64,000 bases of DNA, from the NCBI GenBank assembly GCA_902362275.1, contig CABIWB010000002.1:16837-80836 (forward strand). Reading direction: 5' to 3'. The position numbers were made by a program, and so were the translations under genes. Below the pieces are notes generated by a model, which saw nothing but the letters and a program-made list of their open reading frames with translations, made no database searches and was not told the origin of the DNA. Position 1 is the first letter of the stretch; every line of letters starts with the position of its first letter. Source of the DNA: Coriobacteriaceae bacterium (GTDB lineage Bacteria; Actinomycetota; Coriobacteriia; Coriobacteriales; Coriobacteriaceae). Positions 9,179 to 17,733 of this stretch are shown in pieces.

Positions 9179-10186
9179 TTACTCGGCGTGTGCGTAATCC
9201 ACCTTGGCGCGGCGGGCGGTAGCCTTCTCCCAGTCGCTGGTGCCCTCAAAGACATCCTGCTTGTAGGGATTGCGGCCGAGCTTCTTGGCACGGTAGGCGA
9301 CGTAGATGATCGCGGCGATGTTGGCGACCAGCGCGGCGATGGAGACCGTGGTGGCAGCGGCGGGGTCGAGCGTGGAGTGGGTCACAAAGATAGACTCCTC
9401 CTGGAAGTACGGGAACACCTGGGCAAACATGCACCAAATGGCCAGCGTAAAGGCGCGGTTCTGGATCCAGCCGCCCTTGTTCCAGATAAAGGCGGCGACG
9501 GTGGGCGCCAGCAGCAGCGCAAATCCGCAGAACCAGGAGTGGGTGGGCAGGCAGTTGTAGGTGTAGCAGAAGTTCCAGATGTCGTAGGCGATGATGTAGA
9601 CCCAGGTCATGTCGGGCCACAGCATGTCGGTCTTGTCCTCGGAGGCGTAGACGCTCCACCAACCGGTCATGCAGAAGATGTTGATGATTCCGGCGATGCC
9701 GTTGAACACGTTGTTCCAGCCGGCCAGCTGCGTAGCACCTTCGGAGGTGACCCAAGTGGACTCGCCCAGGACAAAGAAGTGATATGCGCTCTCGAAGTCG
9801 GACACGACGGCGATCATGATGTTGATGGCGACGATCACAAACGGCCACGCGCGGAACCAATGCGCCTTGCCGATCTTGCCCCACTGGTACTTAATGGCAA
9901 TGAAGCCCCAGCAACCGGCCAGCGCCGCGTATACCTTGGCGTAGTGGAACCAGCTGTTCTGGTACACATGGGTGGGGTTGGTGAGCGCCCACTCGGCACC
10001 CTGCGAAACGCCGATGGCGATGGCGACGCAGTAGATGGTCATGGCCAGCGGAGCCACGCCAAAGATGATTGCCGCGCCCAGCTTGGTGCGGCGGCCGACC
10101 TCGTTGAGCACGATGAGGCCAATAAAGACCATGGCCCATCCGGCCCAGTGGGTAAGGGTATCGCTACCCCAAACATCGAACAGCAT
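9179..10186 (-). CDS. DUF5692-like multispanning membrane protein
   Basis: The 335-residue, strongly hydrophobic protein has about nine predicted membrane helices. It is rich in Trp and Tyr (for example WVYIIAYDIWNFCYTYNCLPTHSWFCGF) and has a charged C-terminal tail. It resembles the uncharacterised DUF5692 family; the name is from memory of the family, not a search. AAAGGAG precedes ATG 10186. It lies 63 bases downstream of a TetR regulator on the same strand, with a small GC hairpin (10205-10232) between, so the two probably form an operon divergent from the large Fe-S oxidoreductase. Transport or membrane-bound electron-transfer roles are possible; nothing visible decides. Confidence 0.75.
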   Translation of the reverse strand: MLFDVWGSDTLTHWAGWAMVFIGLIVLNEVGRRTKLGAAIIFGVAPLAMTIYCVAIAIGVSQGAEWALTNPTHVYQNSWFHYAKVYAALAGCWGFIAIKYQWGKIGKAHWFRAWPFVIVAINIMIAVVSDFESAYHFFVLGESTWVTSEGATQLAGWNNVFNGIAGIINIFCMTGWWSVYASEDKTDMLWPDMTWVYIIAYDIWNFCYTYNCLPTHSWFCGFALLLAPTVAAFIWNKGGWIQNRAFTLAIWCMFAQVFPYFQEESIFVTHSTLDPAAATTVSIAALVANIAAIIYVAYRAKKLGRNPYKQDVFEGTSDWEKATARRAKVDYAHAE

Positions 10187-10249
10187 GCTGCTCTCCTTTC
10201 ACACGCCCGCGGCCCCTCTTCTGATCGCGGGCAGTTTGGCCAAATGTCG

Positions 10250-10912
10250 TCAGTTCTGGGGCTTGCGCTCCGGATACTTGGCGGTATAGCCCTCGATGTG
10301 GAGTGTCGAGGCGATGATTTCCTTGACCGTCTCGTCGGGCACATCGGGGTGCGTGCGGATATACATCAACAACCCCATGATGAGGGTGTAGAACGTCTCG
10401 TAGACATGGTCGATGCGTAGCTCATGATGGGCGACAAAATCTACCACGGTGGTGTCGCAGATATACTGCGCCACACGCTGGACCACGTTGTGCAAAAAGC
10501 CGCCGTAGAGCGCGCCACTGCTTGAGGTGAGCGTACTCGGCAGTTCGTGGCCGCTGGCGACCAGACGCTTAAAGAGCGGGGCGACGGTGTCGAGCGCGCC
10601 CTCGATATCGCCGACGGTGCGGCCGGCGTTCCACTGCTCGAGCTCGGAGATAAAGCCGTCGATCGCCTCGTCCATAACAGCGGTGACGGCGGCGTCCATA
10701 TCGGCGAAGTAGTGGTAGAACAGTGAGCGCGTGCAGCCGGCTCGCTTGGCCACGGCCGAGACGGATAGATGCGACACGCCCAGCTCGGAGCTTACGGTGC
10801 GCACGGCATCGAGGATCTCGCGACGGCGTTCGTCTCCCGTCAGGCGCTTTGCCGCGCTATCGGACGCAAGAGTGGCGTCGGCCACAGGGATATCTGCGTA
10901 CGTGTCGCCCAT
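10250..10912 (-). CDS. TetR/AcrR-family transcriptional regulator
   Basis: The 220-residue regulator has the TetR DNA-binding helix-turn-helix in residues about 28-72 (REILDAVRTVSSELG then LSVSAVAKRAGCTRSLFYHYF). A helical effector domain follows. ATG 10912 is preceded by AAGGCGG. It is divergent from the large Fe-S/FAD oxidoreductase, with two dyads between them, and is followed by the DUF5692-like gene. The most economical reading is that it represses itself with the membrane gene and the oxidoreductase. The effector is unknown. Confidence 0.9.
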   Translation of the reverse strand: MGDTYADIPVADATLASDSAAKRLTGDERRREILDAVRTVSSELGVSHLSVSAVAKRAGCTRSLFYHYFADMDAAVTAVMDEAIDGFISELEQWNAGRTVGDIEGALDTVAPLFKRLVASGHELPSTLTSSSGALYGGFLHNVVQRVAQYICDTTVVDFVAHHELRIDHVYETFYTLIMGLLMYIRTHPDVPDETVKEIIASTLHIEGYTAKYPERKPQN

Positions 10913-10970
10913 GTTTTGCCGCCTTTCATCCTCTTTTGCCTGACCGTTCGCCTAACAGTCTTGAATATTG

Positions 10971-11007
10971 TTGACGGTTCGTCAATACTATTTTTGACAC
11001 AATGTCA
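10971..11007. promoter_or_regulatory. Operator-like dyads between tetR and the oxidoreductase
   Basis: Two dyads lie close together: TTGAC-GGTTC-GTCAA (10971-10985) and TGACA-CAA-TGTCA (10995-11007). Both contain TTGAC, which also resembles a -35 element. This is the natural place for the TetR regulator to act on both divergent promoters. Confidence 0.5.
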
Positions 11008-11101
11008 GCAATGGCGGGTGAACGGCATGGGGGCATGCCCGGCCTGCAAAAAAAGAGGGGCGCTGCGGCCTCGTCGGGCTGCGGCAAGAGAAGGGACAAC
11101 C

Positions 11102-13876
11102 ATGATTCTCAACGGACCGGGGATTAGTTACACCGAGCCCGATACCGGCGCGGAGTTTGTGCCGCCGCTGCCGGAGCATCCGCGCGAGGCAATCGTCAAG
11201 CTGTGCGAGCACTGCACCAACCGTCTGCTGCATCGCGACGAGCTGCTGGGCTACGAGTACTGGTCGTTTGCCGAGGCCGCAACCGACGAGCAGGCCGAAG
11301 TGCTCTGCAAGATGAAGATGCGCCGCCCCTATACGCTGTCCGAGATGGTCAAGCTCACCGGCATGCCCGAGGCCGATATCGAGAAGATGCTCGACGACAT
11401 GAGCTACACGGGCCTGCTCGAGTACAACTGGGAAAACCCCGAGCGCGCCAAGCAGTGGGTGCTGCCCATGCTGGTGCCGGGTTCCGCCGAGTTCCTCAAC
11501 ATGCGCGTAAGCCAGCTCGACGAGCACCCGGTCTACGCCAAGTTCTTTGAGCAGGCGTCCAAGGGACCGCTGTCCAAGGCCACGCCGATGGTGCCGCCTG
11601 GCGGTGCCGGCATCGGCATGCATGTAATTCCGGTCGAGAAGGCCATCGATGCCGCGAGCACGTCGGTGCCGATCGAGCATATCGAGCATTGGCTCGACAA
11701 ATACGAGGGTAAATATGCCGCCAGCACCTGCAGCTGCCGCGCGAGCCGTCGCGTGATGGGCGAGGGCTGCGCCGATGACCCGGCCGATTGGTGCATTGCC
11801 GTGGGCGATATGGCCGACTATGTGGTCGAGACCGACCGCGGCCATTATGTGACGCGCGAGGAGGTCTACGACATCCTGCGCCAGGCCGAGGACAACGGCT
11901 TTGTGCACCAGATCACCAACATCGACGGCGAGAACAAGATCTTCGCCATCTGCAACTGCAACGTCAACGTGTGCTATGCCCTGCGCACCTCGCAGCTGTT
12001 CAACACGCCCAACCTGTCGCGCTCGGCCTATGTCGCCAAGGTCGAGAAGGACAAGTGCGTGGCCTGCGGTCGCTGCGTTGAGGTGTGCCCGGCCGGCGCC
12101 GCCAAGCTCGGCCAAAAGCTCTGCAGCAAAAAGGCGGGCGGTCGCGTGCCCGAGTATCCGCGCCAGGAGCTGCCCGACGCCACCAAGTGGGACCACACCA
12201 AGTGGTCGCCTAACTACCGCAACGACAACCGCATCGAGACGCATGAGTCCGGCACCGCTCCCTGCAAGACGGCCTGCCCCGCGCACGTTGCCGTTCAGGG
12301 CTATCTGAAGCTCGCGGCTCAGGGTCGCTATGACGAGGCCCTAGCACTCATTAAGCGCGAGAACCCGCTGCCCGCTATCTGCGGCCGTGTGTGCAACCGT
12401 CGCTGTGAGGATGCCTGCACCCGCGGCCGTGTGGACGCCGCCGTGGCTATCGACGAAGTCAAGAAGTTTATCGCCCAGCGTGATCTGGACGCAGCGACCC
12501 GCTATGTCCCGCCCGTGGTGACTCCGACGCGTGCCGGCGGCTTCGACCAGAAGATCGCCATCATCGGTGCCGGTCCGGCAGGTCTGTCCTGCGCTTTCTA
12601 TCTGGCCGAGAAGGGCTACAAGCCCGTCGTGTTCGAGAAGAGCGAACGCCCGGGCGGCATGCTCACCTATGGCATTCCCAGCTTTAAGCTGGAAAAGGAC
12701 GTTATCGAGGCCGAGGTCGAGATCATTCGCTTGATGGGCGCCGAGTTCCGCTATGGCGTGGAGGTCGGTCGCGATGTGACGCTCGACGAGCTGCGCGCGC
12801 AGGGCTTTAAGGCCTTCTACGTTGCCATCGGCTGCCAGGGTGGCCGCCTTGCCGGCATTCCGGGCGAGGATGCCGAGGACGTGACCGTGGCCGTCGACTT
12901 CCTTCGCGAGGTTAACAGCGGCAAGATCGATACCCTGTCCGGCCGCACCATTGTGGTGGGCGGCGGCAACGTGGCCATCGACGTTGCCCGCAACGCCTGC
13001 CGTCTGGGCTCTGAGCATGTTGAGATGTTCTGCCTGGAGAGCGAGGCCCAGATGCCCGCCAGCGAGGAGGAGCGTCGCGAGGCCATCGAGGACGGTGCGC
13101 ACATCAGCTGCGGTTGGGGCCCCAAGGAGGTTCACCTGGACGAGGCCGGCCGCGTGTGCGGCATCACCTTTAAGCGCTGCACGCGCGTCTACGATGACGA
13201 GGGGCGTTTTGCGCCCGAGTACGATGAGAACGATCTGCGTCGTGTCGATGCCGACCGTGTCGTCATGTCGATTGGCCAGTCCATTGTGTGGGGCGACCTG
13301 CTGGCTGGCTCCAAGGTGGAGCTTGGCCGCGGTCAGGGTGCCCTTGCCGATCCTCAGACCTACCAGACCGCCGAGCCAGACATCTTTGTGGGCGGCGATG
13401 TCTACACCGGTCCGAGTTTTGCCATCGATGCCATCGCCGCCGGCCACGAGGCCGCCGTGTCCATCCATCGCTTTGTGCAGCCGGGGTCCACGCTCACCAT
13501 CGGCCGCAACCAGCGCCGCTACACCGCGCTCGACCGCGACGATGTCGTGATCGAGAGCTACGACAACGCGAGCCGTGAGGTTGCCCACGTGGACCGCGAG
13601 CGCGAGAAGGCCGCGCCGTTTAGCGAGTACGTCGAGACCTTTACCGAAGAGCAGGTGCGCGCCGAGACCGCCCGTTGCCTGGGTTGCGGTGCCTCGATCG
13701 TCGACCCCAACAAGTGCATCGGCTGCGGCCTGTGCACCACCAAGTGCGCGTTCGACGCCATCCATCTGGATCGCGACCGCCCCGAGTGCTCAACGATGGT
13801 CAAATACGAGCAAAAGCTCCCCAGCCTGGGCAAGTACGCCCTCAAGCGTGCCATCAAAATTAAGTTCGGTCATTAG
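11102..13876 (+). CDS. Large Fe-S/FAD NAD(P)-dependent oxidoreductase (GltD-like fusion)
   Basis: The 924-residue protein combines several redox modules. Residues about 1-300 form a Cys-rich region with a winged-helix-like stretch (TLSEMVKLTGMPEADIEKML) and Cys motif STCSCRASRRVMGEGC. A 4Fe-4S motif CVACGRCVEVCPAG follows near 318. Then comes a glutamate-synthase-small-subunit-like module: the Fe-S region CGRVCNRRCEDAC, an FAD site IAIIGAGPAGLSCAF (about 484) and an NAD(P) site IVVGGGNVAIDVARN (about 617). The end carries CIGCGLCTTKCAFD (about 870). It probably passes electrons between NAD(P)H and ferredoxin or an organic substrate. ATG 11102 follows AAGGGA. An open frame extends further upstream but crosses the promoter region. 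Divergent from tetR. Confidence 0.85.
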   Translation: MILNGPGISYTEPDTGAEFVPPLPEHPREAIVKLCEHCTNRLLHRDELLGYEYWSFAEAATDEQAEVLCKMKMRRPYTLSEMVKLTGMPEADIEKMLDDMSYTGLLEYNWENPERAKQWVLPMLVPGSAEFLNMRVSQLDEHPVYAKFFEQASKGPLSKATPMVPPGGAGIGMHVIPVEKAIDAASTSVPIEHIEHWLDKYEGKYAASTCSCRASRRVMGEGCADDPADWCIAVGDMADYVVETDRGHYVTREEVYDILRQAEDNGFVHQITNIDGENKIFAICNCNVNVCYALRTSQLFNTPNLSRSAYVAKVEKDKCVACGRCVEVCPAGAAKLGQKLCSKKAGGRVPEYPRQELPDATKWDHTKWSPNYRNDNRIETHESGTAPCKTACPAHVAVQGYLKLAAQGRYDEALALIKRENPLPAICGRVCNRRCEDACTRGRVDAAVAIDEVKKFIAQRDLDAATRYVPPVVTPTRAGGFDQKIAIIGAGPAGLSCAFYLAEKGYKPVVFEKSERPGGMLTYGIPSFKLEKDVIEAEVEIIRLMGAEFRYGVEVGRDVTLDELRAQGFKAFYVAIGCQGGRLAGIPGEDAEDVTVAVDFLREVNSGKIDTLSGRTIVVGGGNVAIDVARNACRLGSEHVEMFCLESEAQMPASEEERREAIEDGAHISCGWGPKEVHLDEAGRVCGITFKRCTRVYDDEGRFAPEYDENDLRRVDADRVVMSIGQSIVWGDLLAGSKVELGRGQGALADPQTYQTAEPDIFVGGDVYTGPSFAIDAIAAGHEAAVSIHRFVQPGSTLTIGRNQRRYTALDRDDVVIESYDNASREVAHVDREREKAAPFSEYVETFTEEQVRAETARCLGCGASIVDPNKCIGCGLCTTKCAFDAIHLDRDRPECSTMVKYEQKLPSLGKYALKRAIKIKFGH

Positions 13877-13879
13877 GTC

Positions 13880-14011
13880 CCGCCGTTCTAACGAACGGCG
13901 GCACTACCGACGCTGCGCGGCGTCCAGGCACCCCATCTTGCCCCTCAACTTCGGCGCCGCGGGCAAAAGCCCAGCGGACGCCTTGTTTCGGGGCAACCTG
14001 GGGCACCTGGA
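13880..14011. repeat. Short hairpin and long imperfect inverted repeat after the oxidoreductase
   Basis: CCGCCGTTC/GAACGGCGG (13880-13888 and 13893-13901) is an exact 9-bp hairpin just after the stop codon, without a T-tract. Beyond it, 13923-13944 and 13990-14011 pair at 18 of 22 positions. The 193 bases between the oxidoreductase and hypA hold no reading frame. Confidence 0.55.
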
Positions 14012-14069
14012 TCGCCGCTCGCTGACGTTTGGCTGACATCGCATCAACCATTGTTGAAAGGTTTTCGCC

Positions 14070-14498
14070 TTGCATGAATTGGGAATCGTGTATCACATCA
14101 TTCGCGATGTTGAGAACGTGGCGCGCGCCAATGGCGTGCGTCGCGTTTCGAGCGTGACGTTGCTGCTGGGCGAGGTCTCGGGCGTCGTTCCCGACTTGCT
14201 GCTCGACGCTTGGCGCTGGGCAGCAGATAAAAAGCCTATCACCGAGGGCTCGGAGCTTATCGTGGAACCCGTCGAGGCCGTGACACATTGCGAGGCGTGC
14301 GGCCGCGACTACGCGACGGTCGAGCACGGCAAGACCTGCCCTTATTGCGGCAGCGGCGAGACATACCTGCTGCAGGGCCAGGAGGTCATGATCAAGCAGA
14401 TCGAGACCCCCGACGAGGACCCGGCAGACGCTGCCCCTGACGGCCTCTCCGACGCCCCCGATGCCGTCGACGCCGCCAACCCTCTCCACATCGTCTAG
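14070..14498 (+). CDS. hypA: Hydrogenase/urease nickel metallochaperone HypA (TTG start)
   Basis: The 142-residue protein delivers nickel during maturation of NiFe hydrogenase. The start is TTG 14070, which gives Met-His-Glu at the N-terminus. His2 and Glu3 are the nickel ligands of the family, and no ATG gives this end. GAAAGG lies 8 bases upstream. The zinc site is CEACGRD (about residue 74) and CPYCGS (about 92). An acidic tail of about 30 residues (PDEDPADAAPDGLSDAPD) extends beyond the usual end near residue 115. No hydrogenase or other hyp gene is in the window, so its partners are elsewhere. It follows the oxidoreductase by 193 bases. Confidence 0.9.
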   Translation: MHELGIVYHIIRDVENVARANGVRRVSSVTLLLGEVSGVVPDLLLDAWRWAADKKPITEGSELIVEPVEAVTHCEACGRDYATVEHGKTCPYCGSGETYLLQGQEVMIKQIETPDEDPADAAPDGLSDAPDAVDAANPLHIV

Positions 14499-14504
14499 CC
14501 CCTA

Positions 14505-14529
14505 GTCGTTTAAGAACGTCCCCAATGAC
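14505..14529 (+). repeat. 25-bp dispersed repeat, copy 1
   Basis: A 25-bp element with ends GTCGTT and AATGAC and core AAGAACGTCCCC sits just after the hypA stop codon. Related copies are at 18143-18194 (an inverted pair) and 48101-48152 (a tandem pair). Confidence 0.7.
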
Positions 14530-14574
14530 TACTTGCGCTAGAGCATAAGTCACGCTAATAGTCAAGTTATGTCT

Positions 14575-14779
14575 GTTTAAACAAAATAGCGGCAGTACAA
14601 GTGCATTCGCACTTGCTTAAAATCGGTATCAATGAACAGCATGCTTGTATCTATAAAATACATGACTTGATGAGCGACGCTTTAGCGGGAAATGAGTTGA
14701 AAAATAGCAACGTAATCAACTTGTAACAAACCTAGACGTTTAAACAAATAATCCAACCTTTTGCGAATTCAGCTATAAT
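14575..14779 (+). promoter_or_regulatory. Upstream region of the mannose-PTS operon
   Basis: The 351 bases between hypA and the PTS operon are AT-rich and hold no gene. They contain two copies of GTTTAAACAAA (14575-14585 and 14738-14748), a 7-bp hairpin CAAGTGC/GCACTTG (14598-14615) and a -10-like TATAAT (14774-14779). No good -35 is spaced from it, suggesting an activator-dependent promoter. No sigma-54 -24/-12 pair was seen. Confidence 0.4.
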
Positions 14780-14849
14780 TCCACAATCCAAACAGGTATA
14801 CTTCGTTCATGTCGTGTAGGAAATACGTAGACAAAAAGGAGGTTATGTG

Positions 14850-15839
14850 ATGGTAAGTATTGTTCTTGCTAGCCATGGGGACTTGGCAGCTGGAATCAAG
14901 CAGACGGGCTCGATGGTCTTTGGCGATCAGCCGTCTGTTGCCGTGGTCTCGCTCGAGCCGAGCATGGGCCCCGACGACTTCCGTGCCAAGGTCGAGGAAG
15001 CAATCGCTTCCTTCGAGGACCAGGAGCAGGTGCTCTTCCTCGTTGATCTGTGGGGCGGCACGCCGTTCAACCAGATCAGCGGGCTCATCGAGGGTCACGA
15101 TTCCTGGGCTATCGTCACCGGTGTCAACCTGCCTATGCTCATCGAGGCATATTCGCAGCGCTTTGACGCAAAGAACACTGCACATGCGATCGCAAAACAT
15201 CTCGTGACTGAGGCTAAGGCTGGCGTGCGCGTCAAGCCCGAGTCTTTGGAGCCCGAGGAGAAGAAGCCGGCTGCGGCCGCCGCTGCTCCTGCAGGCGCCA
15301 TCCCTCCGGGAACGGTCATCGGCGATGGGCACATCAAGATCGCCCACGTCCGTATCGACACCCGTCTGCTTCATGGCCAGGTGGCCACCACGTGGACCAA
15401 GCAGATCAACCCCAACCGCATCATCGTGGTTTCCGACGGCGTTGCTCACGACGAGCTCCGCAAGACTATGATCGAGCAGGCTGCCCCTCCGGGAGTCCAT
15501 GCCAACGTCGTGCCCATCAAGAAGATGGCCGAGGTCGTCAAGGACACGCGCTTTGGTGACACCAAGGCCATGCTGCTCTTCGAGAACCCGCAGGATCTCC
15601 TCAAGGCCATCGAGGCCGGCGTCGACATCAAGGAAGTCAACATCGGTTCCATGGCTCACTCCAAGGGCAAGGTCGTCGTCACCAACGCCGTCGCTATGGG
15701 CGATGACGACGTTAAGACTCTCGAGGCCCTCAAGGCCAAGGGCGTCAAGTTCGAGGTCCGCAAGGTTCCTTCGGATTCCTCCGAGGATCTCGACGCCATG
15801 TTGAAGAAAGCTAAGGCCGAACTGGCCGCTCAAGCATAG
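14850..15839 (+). CDS. manX: PTS mannose-family EIIAB component
   Basis: The 329-residue cytoplasmic phosphotransfer protein has a IIA domain (residues about 1-125), with the phosphorylated histidine in LASHGDLAAG (His9 or so) and the core VDLWGGTPFNQ. A Pro/Ala linker (about 134-152) joins it to a IIB domain with the second active histidine in RIDTRLLHGQVATTW. It takes phosphate from HPr and passes it to the incoming sugar. ATG 14850 lies 7 bases after AAGGAGG; a GTG at 14847 is too close. It is first in an operon with IIC (18-base gap) and IID. Mannose, glucose, fructose or amino sugars are all possible substrates. Confidence 0.92.
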   Translation: MVSIVLASHGDLAAGIKQTGSMVFGDQPSVAVVSLEPSMGPDDFRAKVEEAIASFEDQEQVLFLVDLWGGTPFNQISGLIEGHDSWAIVTGVNLPMLIEAYSQRFDAKNTAHAIAKHLVTEAKAGVRVKPESLEPEEKKPAAAAAAPAGAIPPGTVIGDGHIKIAHVRIDTRLLHGQVATTWTKQINPNRIIVVSDGVAHDELRKTMIEQAAPPGVHANVVPIKKMAEVVKDTRFGDTKAMLLFENPQDLLKAIEAGVDIKEVNIGSMAHSKGKVVVTNAVAMGDDDVKTLEALKAKGVKFEVRKVPSDSSEDLDAMLKKAKAELAAQA

Positions 15840-15857
15840 TAAAGGAGGGTCCGATAC

Positions 15858-16676
15858 ATGTCTGCAATCACTATTCTGCTTGTTGCGATTGTCGCGTTGC
15901 TTGCCGGTATGGAAGGCATTCTGGATGAGTTCCAGTTCCATCAGCCGCTCGTGGCATGTACGCTTATCGGTCTCGTAACCGGTCACCTTCAGGAGGGCAT
16001 CCTCCTGGGCGGTTCGCTCCAGATGATGGCCCTTGGTTGGGCTAACGTCGGCGCCGCTGTAGCGCCTGACGCCGCTCTGGCCTCGGTCGCTTCTTCGATC
16101 ATCATGGTGCTCGCCCTCAACGGTGGCGCCACCGATTCTGCCAAGGCCGTTACCGCCGCTATCGCCGTCGCCGTCCCGCTGTCGGTCGCTGGTCTGTTCC
16201 TGACCATGATCTGCCGTACCCTGGCTACCGCTATCGCTCACGCCATGGACGGTTGCGCCGAGAAGGGCGACTTCGCCGGCATCGAGCGCTGGCAGTACGC
16301 TGCCATCCTCATGCAGGGCCTTCGTATCGCCATCCCGGCAGTGCTTCTGTGCATCATCCCGGCCGAGGCTGTTACCAACGCGCTTAACGCTATGCCCGAC
16401 TGGCTGTCCGGCGGTATGGCTGTCGGCGGCGGCATGGTCGCTTCCGTCGGTTACGCCATGGTCATCAACATGATGGCCACCAAGGAGACCTGGCCGTTCT
16501 TCATCCTCGGCTTTGTCCTTGCCGCCATCCCTCAGCTCACGCTGATCGCCCTTGGCCTCATCGGCATCTCCCTTGCCCTCATCTACCTTGGCCTTAAGGA
16601 TCTGGCCAAGCAGGGTGGCGGCATGAGCGGTGGCTCCGGCGACCCGCTCGGCGACATTCTGAACGATTACGAGTAG
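15858..16676 (+). CDS. manY: PTS mannose-family EIIC component
   Basis: The 272-residue membrane subunit forms the sugar channel with IID. It begins with a hydrophobic helix (ITILLVAIVALLAGMEGILDEF) and has the family segment LEGS-like ILLGGSLQMMALGWANVGAAVAPDAALASVASSI (about residues 50-83), with several further helices. AAAGGAGGG precedes ATG 15858. It lies between EIIAB and EIID, with short gaps on both sides. Confidence 0.93.
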   Translation: MSAITILLVAIVALLAGMEGILDEFQFHQPLVACTLIGLVTGHLQEGILLGGSLQMMALGWANVGAAVAPDAALASVASSIIMVLALNGGATDSAKAVTAAIAVAVPLSVAGLFLTMICRTLATAIAHAMDGCAEKGDFAGIERWQYAAILMQGLRIAIPAVLLCIIPAEAVTNALNAMPDWLSGGMAVGGGMVASVGYAMVINMMATKETWPFFILGFVLAAIPQLTLIALGLIGISLALIYLGLKDLAKQGGGMSGGSGDPLGDILNDYE

Positions 16677-16692
16677 GAGGGGAGTGATACAT

Positions 16693-17613
16693 ATGGCAGA
16701 GAACAAGATTCAGCTCACCAAGGCTGACCGTAAGAAGGTTTGCTTCCGTCATCAGTTCCTTCAGGGCTCGTGGAACTACGAGCGTATGCAGAACGGCGGC
16801 TGGTGCTTCGCAATGATCCCTGCGATCAAGAAGCTCTACACCAGCAAGGATGACCAGATTGCCGCTCTTAAGCGCCACCTGGAGTTCTATAACACCCACC
16901 CCTATGTTTCCGCCCCCGTCATTGGCGTTACCCTCGCTCTCGAGGAGGAGCGCGCCAACGGTGCTCCGATTGACGACGTCGCCATTCAGGGCGTCAAGAT
17001 CGGTATGATGGGCCCGCTCGCCGGCGTCGGCGACCCCGCCTTCTGGTTCACCCTTCGCCCGATTCTGGGCGCTCTGGGCGCTTCCATGGCCCTGTCCGGC
17101 AGCATTGCCGGTCCGCTGCTGTTCTTCTTCGCGTGGAACATCATCCGTTACGCTTTCCTGTGGTACACGCAGGAGTTTGGCTACAAGGTCGGCTCCTCCA
17201 TCGCCAAGGACCTCTCCGGCGGTCTGATGGGCAAGGTCACCGAGGGTGCTTCCATCCTGGGTATGTTCATCATCGGCGCCCTGGTCGAGCGCTGGGTGTC
17301 CATCTCCTTCACCCCGGTCGTCTCCAAGGTCACGCAGTCTGCTGGTGCCTTTATCGACTGGGCTAACCTGCCCTCCGGTTCTGAGGGTGTCAAGGAAGCA
17401 CTGACGATGTATAACTCCATCGGTGCTAGCGCCCTTGATCAGGTGAAGGTCACCACGCTTCAGGCCAACCTCGATCAGCTCATCCCCGGCCTTGCCGCCG
17501 TGTGCCTGACCCTGCTGGTCTGCAAGCTCCTCAAGAAGAAGGTCAGCCCGATCGTCATCATCCTGGCTCTCTTCGCCGTTGGCATCATCGGTCGCGTCTG
17601 CGGCTTCATGTAA
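16693..17613 (+). CDS. manZ: PTS mannose-family EIID component
   Basis: The 306-residue partner of EIIC has hallmark segments FLQGSWNYERMQNGGWCFAMIPAIKKLY (about residues 25-52), the glycine-rich IGMMGPLAGVGDPAFWFTLRPI (about 102-123) and a C-terminal anchor (SPIVIILALFAVGIIGRVCGFM). ATG 16693 is chosen because GGAGGGGAG precedes it by 8 bases; a GTG at 16684 overlaps that site. It is last of the three transport genes. DUF956 follows after a hairpin. Confidence 0.93.
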   Translation: MAENKIQLTKADRKKVCFRHQFLQGSWNYERMQNGGWCFAMIPAIKKLYTSKDDQIAALKRHLEFYNTHPYVSAPVIGVTLALEEERANGAPIDDVAIQGVKIGMMGPLAGVGDPAFWFTLRPILGALGASMALSGSIAGPLLFFFAWNIIRYAFLWYTQEFGYKVGSSIAKDLSGGLMGKVTEGASILGMFIIGALVERWVSISFTPVVSKVTQSAGAFIDWANLPSGSEGVKEALTMYNSIGASALDQVKVTTLQANLDQLIPGLAAVCLTLLVCKLLKKKVSPIVIILALFAVGIIGRVCGFM

Positions 17614-17670
17614 GCACGTTTCGGCTTAAGACCGAGAATTGCTAGGCAAGGGCTTTTGAGCCATTGAAAC

Positions 17671-17717
17671 GGACCGCACCCGGTGAGTACACTGGATGCG
17701 GTCCGATTGTTTTATTT
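17671..17717 (+). promoter_or_regulatory. Terminator-like hairpin between EIID and DUF956
   Basis: CGGACCGCA/TGCGGTCCG (17670-17678 and 17697-17705) is followed by ATTGTTTTATTT and then directly by the DUF956 ribosome site. With 13 bases to GGAGGG there is no room for a promoter after it, so DUF956 is made either by read-through or from a start inside the hairpin region (TACACT at 17688). Confidence 0.5.
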
Positions 17718-17733
17718 GGAGGGCGAGGCGCGC

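Noticed and set aside
10769..11101. Upstream extension of the Fe-S oxidoreductase frame, including an in-frame Cys pair (ACPACKK)
   Set aside because: It crosses the divergent regulator gene and promoter dyads, and the best ribosome site is at ATG 11102.
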